From Closterium sp. NIES-65 (taxonomy: Eukaryota; Streptophyta; Zygnematophyceae; Desmidiales; Closteriaceae): a stretch of DNA of 64,000 nucleotides. Where the stretch lies: assembly GCA_948144175.1 (NCBI GenBank), contig CANXME010001988.1, forward strand, positions 930,001-994,000, read 5' to 3'. The notes under the pieces were generated by a model. It was not told where the DNA came from, searched no databases, and worked only from the letters and a program-made list of their open reading frames with translations. This document shows, piece after piece, positions 11,295-21,099 of this stretch. The number at the start of each line of letters is the position of its first letter. Positions within the stretch are counted from its first letter, which is position 1. The translations under genes and the position numbers were made by a program.

Positions 11295-13727
11295 CTATGG
11301 TGGTTGATGAGTCATCCTTGGGTTGTTCCAAATAGAACTAAAACTGCTCTTCCACGTCACTGGTACCCCTTTGCTGCATATCCGCCTCATTACGACCTCC
11401 TCGTCTGCTGCCAGATGCTTCCAGTCATTATTACAAACAGCCACGCCGTGCTTCCGTGCTGCCATTTGCCTTGCCAGGCAGTACACCTTGGCATGCGCGA
11501 CAAATTTAACCACCGCCATACGCATCACTTTCTTCGGTTGAAACTTGATGTCCCGACGACTTGCATCACATCTTGCCAGCCACACCTGGTGTAGTGTGGT
11601 GGCAATGAAAGAACTCTCTGAGAAACCAGACTTCGGGCTCTTCTGCATGAAAAGCAGGTCCTCCAGACCCTGCCAGTTCAGCAGCGGGTTCATCTCCGCC
11701 AATCCTCTCCGCAGGAACCGCACCACCTTTTGAGTCGCCGGGCAGCCGAGCAGGCAATGCTCTGGTGTCTCCTCCGCCTTGCAGTGTGGACAGACCACTT
11801 TTTCCTTCATAAAGAAAAGCCGCTCCCCTAATTGCAGATTCCTACAGTGCAGCCTCAGCAAAATTTCTCGTGCCCGGGCGAGGGTGGCGAGAGAGTCCCT
11901 TTGTTTGATGACCCCCTTCCACTCAATCACCCTCCCATCTCCAACCCATCTCCGCTGCTCCTTCACAATGCGTGCCGAGCTAACCAGTCCCAACCTAATC
12001 TCTTTCAGCGGCAGCACCTCCCCGTTCTTGCATAGCTTGGACTGCAGGAGCTTTGTACGTGCTTCGCCGATTAACCCCAGCACCTTATCGCCCGTAGCCG
12101 CTACCGGCTCCCCACTCTGCAGACCGAAGTTAACCGAATATCTTCCATCTCCTGCGGTGAAAGTGCCGTCAGCGCCCTCCTAACACATCACCCCTGTCAC
12201 CCTCCCGCTGTTCGCGTCCGTAACTTTCCAGAGCGTGGGGCGAGACACAGCACCTCCCTGATACCGTAGCAGAGGAGCTTTAGTAGCAATCTCCTCGCTT
12301 GTTAGAGTTTCCAACAACTGCTCTCTCCACCTGGCTGGCGCCGCCCCGAAAGCCTTCAGAGCTAGCTTCGCCGCCTCTGCGCTGCCGAGCTCGCTCGCCA
12401 GGGCCTCCTTGTCCTTCAGCCCCCGTGAGCCATCTGCCCGGCGCCAGATCAGGTCGCCCATCGTCAGCCCCAGAAGGCGTGCCGAGCCCTTCTGATTTCC
12501 GAATGGGCTGGCTCCTCGGAAAGGTATGCGTCTGTTGAACGCCAACTGCTCTCGCTCCACCTCCCACCGATTCTCCGGCTCCGGGGTGACGCAAAAGGGC
12601 GATTTCCAGAAAGATTGCAACATACCCTTCCACCGCTTGCTTCCCTCCGTCCAGTGCTTTAGCAGGGATTGGTGGGCGTAAATCGTGTCCGGGCCCAGAG
12701 GCATCGCCGCCGCCCGCTCCGTCAGCCACTTCTTGATCAAGTTAGCTTGCAGCATCATGCGCCCGACGTTTTGCACCGCTATGTTGTCAAATCTTTTTTT
12801 GGGGCAAATCATCCCCAGCCCCCCCTCCTCCCTTGGCGTGCAGATCAGCTCATAATTCCAAAGAATGAAGGCCTTTTCTTCTGTCGCCTCGCCCCCGGAC
12901 ACGAAGTTGTGGCATATCCTCTTGATTTTGGTCCATATCTCTTCTGGCGGCGGGTAGATGTAAGCTTGGAACATGAAGATGGGCGAGATGTACCCGTTGA
13001 TTATCGTGACTCTCGCTGTTGTTGTGAGGTGCTGAATCTCCCACTCGGCTAACTCCTTACGCGCCCTTTCCAACGCCTTTTCCCAGAACGGAAGCGGGTC
13101 AACGTTCGGAGTAATCCAGATGCCCAACAGCCTCTCCGGTGCATCCTTGTCGGCCCATTTGTATTGCAGGCCCGCCGGCGGGGACTTCCCACTATTCACC
13201 CCGAGCGCGAAGACCACCGTCTTGTCTTTGTTTACTTTCAGCCTGATTCCTCCCCAAAGTTTTCCAGCGCCTCAGGCGCAGCAGCCAACTGCTCTTCCCC
13301 ATTCAGCACGAGCGACGTGTCGTCAGCGTACCCCAGATACGCCAGCCTATCCGCCCCGCCGTCGCCGATCCCCAGCCCCCGCCGCGCAAACTCCTAGCAG
13401 AGCGGCTCCACCGCACACAGAAAAAGGTACGGTGCAAGTGGGCAGCCTTGCCGCACCCCTCTTTCCACCGCAACTCGGTCTCCTGTCCACCCGTTAATGT
13501 GCAGCCTCGTTCCTGCTCTTGGGTGCAGGCCTTCCGCCCAAGACACAAAGATCTCCGGAACCCCCATTTCTCGTAACGTGCGGAAGAGGAAAGGCCTCGA
13601 GATGGAGTCGAAGGCCTTCTGAAAATCGACCATCAGGAGGAACCAATCTTCCCTTCCACTGGCTCCTGCCTCAATCGCATCCGCTACCACCGCGATAGCG
13701 TCCGTCAGCTTCCGTCCAGGTAAAAAC
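11295..13727 (-). pseudogene. LINE ORF2, RT catalytic part to C-terminus
   Basis: In order: RT palm motif A (MVDFQKAFDSI), motif B (GVRQGCPLAPYLF), the YADD box (about 13340-13325), thumb and connection region (13217-12180), and a zf-RVT zinc segment CPHCKAEETPEHCLLGC near 11790. Stops are TAG at 13396-13394 and 12182-12180, with the same frame continuing past each. A frameshift lies between about 13230 and 13270. The segment continues the N-terminal half at 16034 once element N is removed. Confidence 0.88.
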
Positions 13728-13969
13728 TGTTAAGATACTAAGCATGAGTAGGCTTAGGAGCCATAGGTTTAGTAGCTTAGTGGTCGAGTTCGAGGGTAAG
13801 GAGAAGTGTCGAGAAAGTTGAGAGGGGAATGATGTTCACTATAGCACAAGAGTACATATAGCAAACAGAGCATGCAAGGTGCACCACCAACTAGAAAGTT
13901 ATATGACTACAGTATTCTACACTACAGGCAGTTATAGAACAATATATAGAATTATATATTAGTCTGACA
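13728..13969 (-). repeat. 3' LTR of element N (242 bp)
   Basis: Direct repeat of 15792-16033 with only a few differences. Preceded by target duplication aaaac. Confidence 0.92.
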
Positions 13970-14125
13970 CGCCCCCATAAGTGCCTGTAGGGAAGAATGT
14001 GCAGTCAATGCCCCCTGAAGGGGTACACCAAGCGCAGGAGAAGGAGAGGGGAAGTGAGGAGGAGGAGGGACTGTGACAGGAGAGGAGATGGGAGGCGACG
14101 GCGGAAGCTGCACACACACGGCGCA

Positions 14126-14215
14126 ACTGGAGCAACTGGCACACGGGCAACTGGAGCAACAGGCACACTGGCAACTGGAGCAACTGGCACACGGACAACT
14201 GGAGTAACTGGCTCC
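14126..14215. repeat. 24-bp tandem repeat in element N
   Basis: About four copies of a unit containing gcaactggagcaactgg followed by cacacgg variants. Non-coding. Confidence 0.7.
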
Positions 14216-14429
14216 ACGGCTAGATGAGCGGCAGGAGCAACTGACCCACGGGCTAATGGAGCAACGCGCTCACTGGCGACTAGAGCTACGGGCTCACGGG
14301 CGACTGGCGCAACGGTCTCACGGGCGGCTGGAGCTGCTGGCTTCACGGCAGCCACCTCCACTCAACCTCCCCCACCTGTCCCACACTCATCACCCCCACA
14401 CCCGCCACCCCCATACCCACCCCCCCACG

Positions 14430-14930
14430 GATGCACCGGGTCCAGGAGCGGCTGCTGCAGTGGCGGTTGCTCCAGGGGCGGCTGCTCCAGGGGTGGCTGC
14501 TCCAGGGGCCAGGGGCAGTTCCTGCAGTGGCGGCTGCTCCAGTGGCCAGGGGCGGCTGCTGCAGAGGCGGCTGCTCCAGGGGCCAGGGGCGGCTGCAGGT
14601 GCGGCTGCTCCAGGGGCCAGGGGCGGCTGCTGCAGTGGCGGCTGCTCCAGAGGCCAGGGGCGGCTGCTGCAGGGGAGGCTGCTCCAGGGGCGGCTGCTGC
14701 AGAGACGGCTGCTCCACGGGCGGCTGCTGCAGTGGCAGCTGCTCCAGAGGCCAGGGGCGGCTGCTGCAGGGGCGGCTGCTCCAGGGGCGGCTGCTGCAGT
14801 GGCGGCTGCTCCAGGGGCGGCTGGTCCAGGGGCGGCTGCTCCAGGGGCGGCTGCTGTAGTGGCGGCTGCTCCAGGGACGGCTGCTGCAGTGGCGGCTGCT
14901 CCAGGGGCGGCTGCAGTTGCAAGGCAGGCC
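14430..14930. repeat. 15-bp-type minisatellite in element N
   Basis: Roughly thirty units of ggcggctgctccagg or ggcggctgctgcagt. The long open frames on both strands come from the 3n-length unit lacking stops. Confidence 0.85.
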
Positions 14931-14952
14931 CGCGCGCTGTTGCAAAGCAGGC

Positions 14953-15458
14953 GCGGGCACAGGGGAGGCAAAGGCGGCGGCCAGGGGGGGGGGGGGGGGG
15001 GGGGGGCGCGACGAGCAGGTGACGGGGCCACTAGGGGCGGCAACGGAGCCGCGAGGGGCGGCGACTGGGCCGAGAAGGGCGGCGACGGGGCCGCTAGGGG
15101 AGGCACCGGGGCCGCTAAGGGCGGCTACGGGGCCAAGAAGGGGCGGTGACAGGGCCGCGAAGGGGCCGCGAGGGGCCGAGAAGGGCGGCAACGGGGCCGC
15201 TAGGGGCGGGCACAGGGGAGGCAGAGGCGGCGGCCAGGGGGGGGGGGGGGGGGGGGGGGGGGCGCGACGAGCAGGTGACGGGGCCACTAGGGGCGGCAAC
15301 AGAGCCGCGAGGGGCGGCGACTGGGCCGAGAAGGGCGGCGACGGGGCCGCTAGGGGAGGCACCGGGGCCGCTAAGGGCGGCTACGGGGCCAAGAAGGGGC
15401 GGTGACAGGGCCGCGAAGGGGCCGCGAGGGGCCGAGAAGGGCGGCAACGGGGCCGCTA
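14953..15458. repeat. 253-bp tandem duplication with poly-G tracts in element N
   Basis: Segments 14953-15205 and 15206-15458 are near-identical. Each contains a pure G run: 23 G at 14984-15006 and 26 G at 15237-15262. Confidence 0.88.
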
Positions 15459-15776
15459 GGGGCGGCGACGGGGCCGCTAGGAGTGGCGACAGGGCCGATA
15501 GGGGCGGCGTCAGGGCCGCGAAGTGTGGCGACGGGGCCGCTAAGGGTGGCGCGAGGGGCCGTGAGAGGAGCAGCGACAGGGCCGCGAAGAGGCCGTGAGG
15601 GGCCGAGAAGGGCGGCGACGGGGCAGGAAGACGCCGCGCGCCCGGGGCGCACGGCGGGCGTAAAACCGCCACCCGCCCCGAGCGCGTGGCGGGAAGAAAA
15701 AGGTGTCGCGCGCCATGGGGCGCGCGACAGACAGGAAAGCAGCGGAAGCCCGTGGGGCCCACAGGCCAAGAGCGTA

Positions 15777-15791
15777 GTCGCTCTGATTCCA
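15777..15791 (-). other. Primer binding site of element N
   Basis: The minus strand reads TGGAATCAGAGCGAC, one mismatch from the initiator-Met type TGGTATCAGAGC, directly at the LTR edge. Confidence 0.82.
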
Positions 15792-16033
15792 TGTTAAGAT
15801 ACTAAGCATGAGTAGGCTTAGGAGCCATAGGTTTAGTAGCTTAGTGGTCGAGTTCGAGGGTAAGGAGAAGTGTCGAGAAAGTTGAGAGGGGAATGATGTT
15901 CACTATAGCACAAGAGTACATATAGCAAACAGAGCATGCAAGGTGCACCACCAACTAGAAAGATATATGACTACAGTATTCTACACTACAGGCAGTTATA
16001 GAACAATATATATAATTATATAGTAGTCTGACA
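15792..16033 (-). repeat. 5' LTR of element N (242 bp)
   Basis: Direct repeat of 13728-13969. Followed by aaaac, the second copy of the target duplication. Confidence 0.92.
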
Positions 16034-17732
16034 AAAACCCCACCTGATCCTTTGAGATCACCTCATGCAGAACCCTCTTGAGCCTCGACGCCATTACTTT
16101 TGCCAGCACCTTGTAGACCGTGCTCAGCAAAGTGATGGGCCTGTAATTCCCTAACTCCTCTTTGCTTCCCTACTTATGTAACAGGATTGTGATTGCAGTT
16201 GAGATTTCCCGAGGAAGTTCCGCCGTCCGCGTGAAATCGCCGACGAACTTCATCAGTACCGGGCCCAGCAAGTCCCAGTTATGCTCAAACAGCTCCTTGG
16301 GAAGACCGTCCTGCCCGGGCGACGTCCCTGGAGCTAGCTCGCGTACCGCCGTCCGGACCTCCTCCTCCAACCACAGTGCACTGAGTGCATTCCGGCTGCC
16401 GTCGCACAACGTTCGGCGCATAACTCTCGGCTCCAACGCGCTTGAGCCTGCCTCCCCACGACCGCCGAAAGAGTCTTTGAAAAATTCAGTCGCCGCCACC
16501 AGCACCTCCCTCGCACCCGAGTGAGTTACCCCCTTGAAATTCACCGCTGACATCTCCGTCTTGGCCTTGCGCATTTTCACTTTTCCAGACAGAAAACCGG
16601 TTGTCGTCTCCCCATCCAGCTCCGCCTTCACCCCGAGCCACTCTTGCAGCTTCTCCTGGTGGCTTTTTTCATACGCGTCAAGCAGCTCCTCTTTCTTGAG
16701 CAAGATTGTCCCCATTCGCTTGCAGTTCGGGCTTCGCAGCCGCTGTCTGTATATTTTCACCTCCTTCTCCAGGTGCCTTTTAGTCGCCCCGACCCTCTTT
16801 TTCTCCTCCCGTGTGTACACCCTCAGGCACGTAGTTAACCTGGGCAACATATTGCCGAGGTCCCCGCCTGCGTCCTTGAGCACTCGCTCCACCCGATTCC
16901 TAACCCCTTTCTTCTTTGCTTGAGCAGCCCTCAGTCTCCAGATGCCAAGCCCCCTATCGACCGCCACTGACGACTCCAGCGCGACCACCACCGCACACCA
17001 GTGGTCTGTCATCTTGTTCGTGATGTCCGCATGTCGCACCTCCACCAGTTTTCCTGGCAGCGGCTGCGTCGCCAGCGCGCGGTCAATCGTGGTGCTTACT
17101 CCTTTTGCCCTCATATGAAAAGTGTACTCCTTTTTCCCAAGGTGCGTAAAGCGGAAGACATCAGTGAGCGGGGTGGCCGCCCAGTATCCCATCAGCCTCC
17201 TGTTTTCCGCCGACGACCCTACCTCCGATGACTTGTCGAGCACTGGGTCCTCCACAACATTCAGGTCACCCATCACCGGGACACTCTGCAGCTTCGGTAA
17301 GGTTTTAAGAAAGGACTCCAGGCAGTCCCTGTAGAAAGGCGCCCTGTTCTCCGGCTGTGCCGGTAAGTATAACGCGACCAGGAGCAGCTCCAGGTCCCCC
17401 CAATGGACCACCACCCCCGCCAGTCTCCCTGATGCATGTGTATACGTGTCTGTGAAAACCATCCCAGGTATGAAGCTCACCACTGCCACTCCTCCTGCCG
17501 ACCCAGCTGGCCCCACGGCCACCACCGCAGACGGCTTCAGCTCGGTCCATAAGTTGTGATGAGCAGGGATACGCGTGTCTGTAAGTACCGCAATGTCCGC
17601 CTTGTTCCTTATCCAATCTTTGCATTTCCCTTGCTTCCCTGCACTGCCGAGCCCGTTGATGTTGAGCTCGCAGAATCTGATCGTGTTCTTCTTATTCATT
17701 AAAAAACAGGTGAAAAGCCCCTTCGCATCCAT
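16034..17732 (-). pseudogene. LINE ORF2, AP endonuclease and RT N-terminal part
   Basis: Possible ATGs are at 17732 and 17699; the second directly precedes the endonuclease start (IRFCELNINGLG). Endonuclease motifs include VLTDTRIP, SAGGVAVVSF, MGDLNVV and the terminal DHW. A linker and the RT start (LAPGTSPGQDGLPKELF) follow. TAG at 16172-16170 interrupts it after AITILLHK; the frame continues to NYRPITLLS. At 16034 the frame meets element N and resumes at 13727. The endonuclease would nick target DNA to prime reverse transcription. Confidence 0.88.
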
Positions 17733-17992
17733 GGGCTGAGAGCTGGTACATGACTCCTGATACACGCACGCCGCTAACACCATCCGCACCAAAGAGCTGC
17801 ACATCATAGAGACTACTACTACAGCTACCACAGCTGACTCGAAAACTGAACTGCCATCCTTCTCCCCTCTGTGCTTTTGCAGATGTGAAGCACTGTAGCA
17901 ACAACGCCCAGACAGCTATTTGGCGAATTCCTTGCGGAAAGCTCCCAGGTTGAGAGCACCCTTGCTGGTGCGAGTAGCAGCACCGGGCTTGG

Positions 17993-19431
17993 TCAGGTTC
18001 GTCTTGTGATGAAGTGATGCAGCGTGAACAGATGCCTGCTCGAAGCTGGCACCCTGTGCTTTGTCGCAAGCAGCGACGACGCACACTCCAGTCCTCCCGC
18101 GACCCTCCTGTGGAGGTGAGAACGATAGCCGGGTCCTTGAGAATGTCCTTTGTTAATGCTGTGACTTTCAGCGATGCAGCTGCGGGGGAGGGTTTGAGCC
18201 GGCACATCAGTACATGGTGAAGAACAAAAAAGGAGTGGCAAAGGTGAGAAATGCAGGACGCTGATACCGTTGATCGCATGAACCTTTGCGACAGATAAGG
18301 TCCATTTGCCGATGCTGGATTGACGCTCTGTGACATAAGCGTTGTGATACTGCGTCAGATGCTGACCCTTGCAGTAACCGCAGGTAAGCGCCGGGTAGTG
18401 AACCATCAGCTTCCTTCCAGGATTGGACAGATCCACAACCGCATGACGCCACGAGTCAACATCATTCTCAAGCTTGAACACCAGACCACGTATCTTGTCA
18501 GTGTCAATACCGGTAACAGGGTCCTGCATCCTGTGGAAACCCACGCCTTTGCTGAACGCAGGCCTCCCTTTCTTGAGCAACGCGACCTCCGTCAGCATCT
18601 TACGGACCAGCTCCCGAGTGACGCTAGCCGGAAGAGACTTCAACAGCACCTCCACCGCGTCGGGGTTTTGCTGACGCTCCTTCCTGTAATTTGCATTTTC
18701 AGGGTGCTGCCAGTTGAGCGTCAGAGTGACCCCCTTCCCCACATCATGCTGAATGGAGCGTCGCCAGACCGCAGCTGCATCACTCGCATGCTGAAAGATA
18801 ACTTGAAGACGGCCGTATCTCTTCTTAGACAGCCACGCCGGCAGCATTTCCTGGTACTTCGTGGTCGTCTGTGCATCGGCCGTCAGCGAAGCCTTCCAAT
18901 GATCCAGGTGCGCAATGACCGTAGGCTTCAACTTCGGAACCTCGCTCTCCCACTTGATAGGAATCAGAAGCGTAAGCGGAAAGCTGACTTGTGTCGCAAG
19001 CAGGCTGACCGCAGTTGGGTCAAAAACATCCTCGTCATCGCTGTCCCAACACTCATCTTCATCCACATCTGTGCTGCAACCCTCCGTCGCCGTCTCAGGT
19101 GCCATTGTGACAGGGAAGTGCGATCCTCCCGGCTGCGGAATCCTTGATGTCCTCCCGGCTGCGGAATCCTTGATGTATCCTCTTCCTCGTTGTCCTTAAG
19201 CCCGTTGACCTTCAAAGCAGATAAACGCTCCTGCAAGGAGACTTTCGCCGCGTCCCCCAGCACATCGATCGCCGTCGCATTAGAAGGAGCACGAGGCGAG
19301 GCCTGCGCCGACACAAGTGGGCTCTTCTCCGGAGAGCGCTCCGCGCTGGCCAAAGGAGTGTTGCCAGTGGTCCCATTAACCTTCTCACCAGCCTTCCCGC
19401 CTCCCCGTCCATTACGTCGTGCACCCGCCAT
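17993..19431 (-). pseudogene. LINE ORF1, nucleic-acid-binding protein
   Basis: The ATG at 19431 gives MAGARRNGRGGGKAG. A basic, Ser/Pro-rich N-terminus leads to an acidic segment and a central domain (residues about 120-330, from VSFPLTLLIPIKWESEV). A C-x2-C-x3-H-x4-H cluster (CGYCKGQHLTQYH) follows, as expected for an RNA-binding LINE ORF1. A 26-bp tandem duplication at 19125-19176 shifts the frame; without it the two open frames join. The last ~100 codons look unrelated to the family and may be out of frame. Confidence 0.75.
19125..19176. repeat. 26-bp tandem duplication inside LINE ORF1
   Basis: Two exact copies, 19125-19150 and 19151-19176, starting cctcccggctgcggaatcc. The length is not a multiple of 3. 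Confidence 0.93.
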
Positions 19432-20037
19432 TGTGCAATGATGAAAACGGAGGAACAAGCTTGAACTGAAGCTTGATAATAAGCCTCCTCTGAGCACGAA
19501 TAATTGACCAAAGATGTCATTTCCGTTGCTTATTTAGTCGTTGCTGCTTGATAGCGCAAAATGCCTGTGCCTTGCGTAGTTGATAGAAGACCGAAGTTAT
19601 TTGACATTCCCAATGTGTAGGATAACAAACATAAATCCGGCGGAACAGGATCCAGCAGCCAATCCACGTAAGGCTGCTTAAAACCGAAACGCCATTGTAA
19701 TACCAAGAGACCTGATAAGGCTCGACCCTTGATAGTTCCTGCGACTAGATAAGAAACACCAATCAGTGTGGGTCGCAACACGTCGTAAGGGCGCGTTCTT
19801 GGCCGGGGTCAGGCTCGCTGACACAAGGATCATTCCATGTCGTCATCGTCAAAATCTAGCAAAATCTCAACCTTTCAGACCTTGGTTTGAAGATTCTAGA
19901 CAGCAGCCAAGAACTACTCTAAGATTGTGAACGTAATTGCATGAAAGCATGATGACACCACGGTACCCACGATGCAACACGGTAATCACATGCGTGATTC
20001 CAGGTGTAGGAGTCCCTAGACCTCACCACTCTTTCGC
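19432..20037. other. Intergenic, LINE 5' flank
   Basis: Possible 5' untranslated region of the LINE near 19432-19560, then AT-richer sequence. No gene, RNA or clear repeat recognised. Confidence 0.5.
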
Positions 20038-20041
20038 TTAA

Positions 20042-20425
20042 AGCTCGCGTCTCATATTTCTGCTATCCAACCAAGTGTTAAACGGTTGGAATAAGGTAAC
20101 AGCAAAGTTTGTCGCAAAGCACACCAAAGCAAGGGGTGGTTTGGGAAAGCTGGCTGTCGCACACTTCCCGTGCACACCAAGCGTTTACAACTTCCGGAAA
20201 TATGAGACTCTGAAACTCAACGTTGACAGAAGGGGGGACCGAACCTGTCCCCCTTGGCTCGTTTTCCACCCAAACCAACCCACCCTGGTTTGTTTTGGCC
20301 TCGACTGTTTTGGTAGTTCGCTGTGATTTTTTCGCCCACTCGTCAAATATTTCATTTTCGTTGCCCAATCACAGTCAAGCAAACCCAACCAAGCGTTAAA
20401 CGGTTGGAAATATGAGACGCGAGTT
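20042..20425. mobile_element. MITE-like element with TTAA flanks (384 bp)
   Basis: Terminal inverted repeats of 19 bp match at 18 positions (left AGCTCGCGTCTCATATTTC, right complement AACTCGCGTCTCATATTTC). They are bordered by TTAA at 20038-20041 and 20426-20429. Inner parts of the arms hold a further palindromic motif (ccaacc...ggttgg). No transposase. TTAA duplication is typical of piggyBac-type elements, but the TIR does not start with the usual CCC, so the superfamily is uncertain. Confidence 0.65.
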
Positions 20426-20429
20426 TTAA

Positions 20430-21099
20430 TGGGAGCACTTAGCGTGGTCAACGAGCCCGAGCGTCACGTTACCTGGGGAAATCAGAAGGGGATTTGCGAG
20501 GTAGCTTTTTGGGAGGAGTGAACGCAGGGACCCACTCACGCTAGACAAACGTAGCGTATCGCGGCCGAAGACACGTGTGAGTATATGCTTGCACGAGATT
20601 TTCGGAAAACGCGCCGCGACACCCATTCCTCACGCCAGAGTTCCACTGCCGCGCGCCGAAAAACAATTTTAAACGCGACAATACCCTACCCGTCGCTCGG
20701 CCATTCCCTTCCCTTCGCGCGGCGATCCCTTCATGCAGAGTGGCAATCTCCTCCCGTCGCGCTGCTATGTCCTCCCGTCGCGCTGCTATGTCCTCCCGTC
20801 GCGCTGCTGGCAACCAAATTACACCCAACCAACATTAGGAAGGATGAGCTAATGTGGGCTTTCTTGACACGCGGGTTTTATAGGAATACGACGCGCACGC
20901 GAAAGGACGGCAGTCAGAAGCTCTAACCGAAGGAAGTCAAGGCGCGAAGCCGAGACCGCCGGTCATTCCCTCCCGTTATTAAGTGCGTTTTGACGACGCT
21001 CGCGAGGTGGTTACCCGAACCTGACTGTTCGCTTTTCGACACTATCTCTGCTGCCTTGCAGCTCGCAGTTGGCCTCTTCCATCGCGTGTGTCACTCAGC
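20430..21099 (+). promoter_or_regulatory. Upstream region of the CWF19-like gene
   Basis: The 670 bp before the start codon contain a TATA-like ttttatagg (20876-20884) and the 21-bp triple repeat at 20749. No start-site consensus can be fixed from sequence alone. No divergent gene is supported. Confidence 0.4.
20749..20811. repeat. Three tandem 21-bp units upstream of the CWF19-like gene
   Basis: Units 20749-20769, 20770-20790 and 20791-20811 begin tcctcccgtcgcgctgct. The third diverges in its last bases. Confidence 0.85.

Larger units (their letters stand above)
13728..16033 (-). mobile_element. N, non-autonomous LTR retrotransposon (2306 bp) inserted in the LINE
   Basis: It is flanked by aaaac at 13723-13727 and 16034-16038. 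Both 242-bp LTRs have TG...CA ends. The primer binding site beside the higher-coordinate LTR shows minus orientation. A purine tract tatgggggcg precedes the other LTR, as in Copia-D. The interior has no gag or pol, only minisatellites. The block nearest the primer site resembles the Copia-B leader, suggesting descent from the short-LTR Copia lineage with loss of all coding sequence; such an element would need enzymes in trans. Confidence 0.9.
11187..19431 (-). mobile_element. LINE (L1-like non-LTR retrotransposon), interrupted
   Basis: Two-ORF non-LTR element on the minus strand: ORF1 (19431-17993), then ORF2 with AP endonuclease, reverse transcriptase and zinc-binding C-terminus (17732-11295). 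A 2.3-kb LTR element splits the RT. ORF2 carries at least three in-frame TAG codons and a frameshift, and ORF1 a frameshift, so the copy is dead. The exact ends were not identified; the 3' end may reach the TA run at 11160. Confidence 0.85.

Noticed and set aside
14256..15405. Several long Gly/Ala-, Pro- or Gln-rich open frames on both strands within element N.
   Set aside because: 3n-length minisatellite units keep frames open; no start context, no family similarity, and location inside a non-coding LTR element.
20541..20828. Minus-strand frame with repeated AARREDI segments, a possible divergent gene.
   Set aside because: It is a reading of the 21-bp triple repeat in the promoter region, with no recognisable domain.
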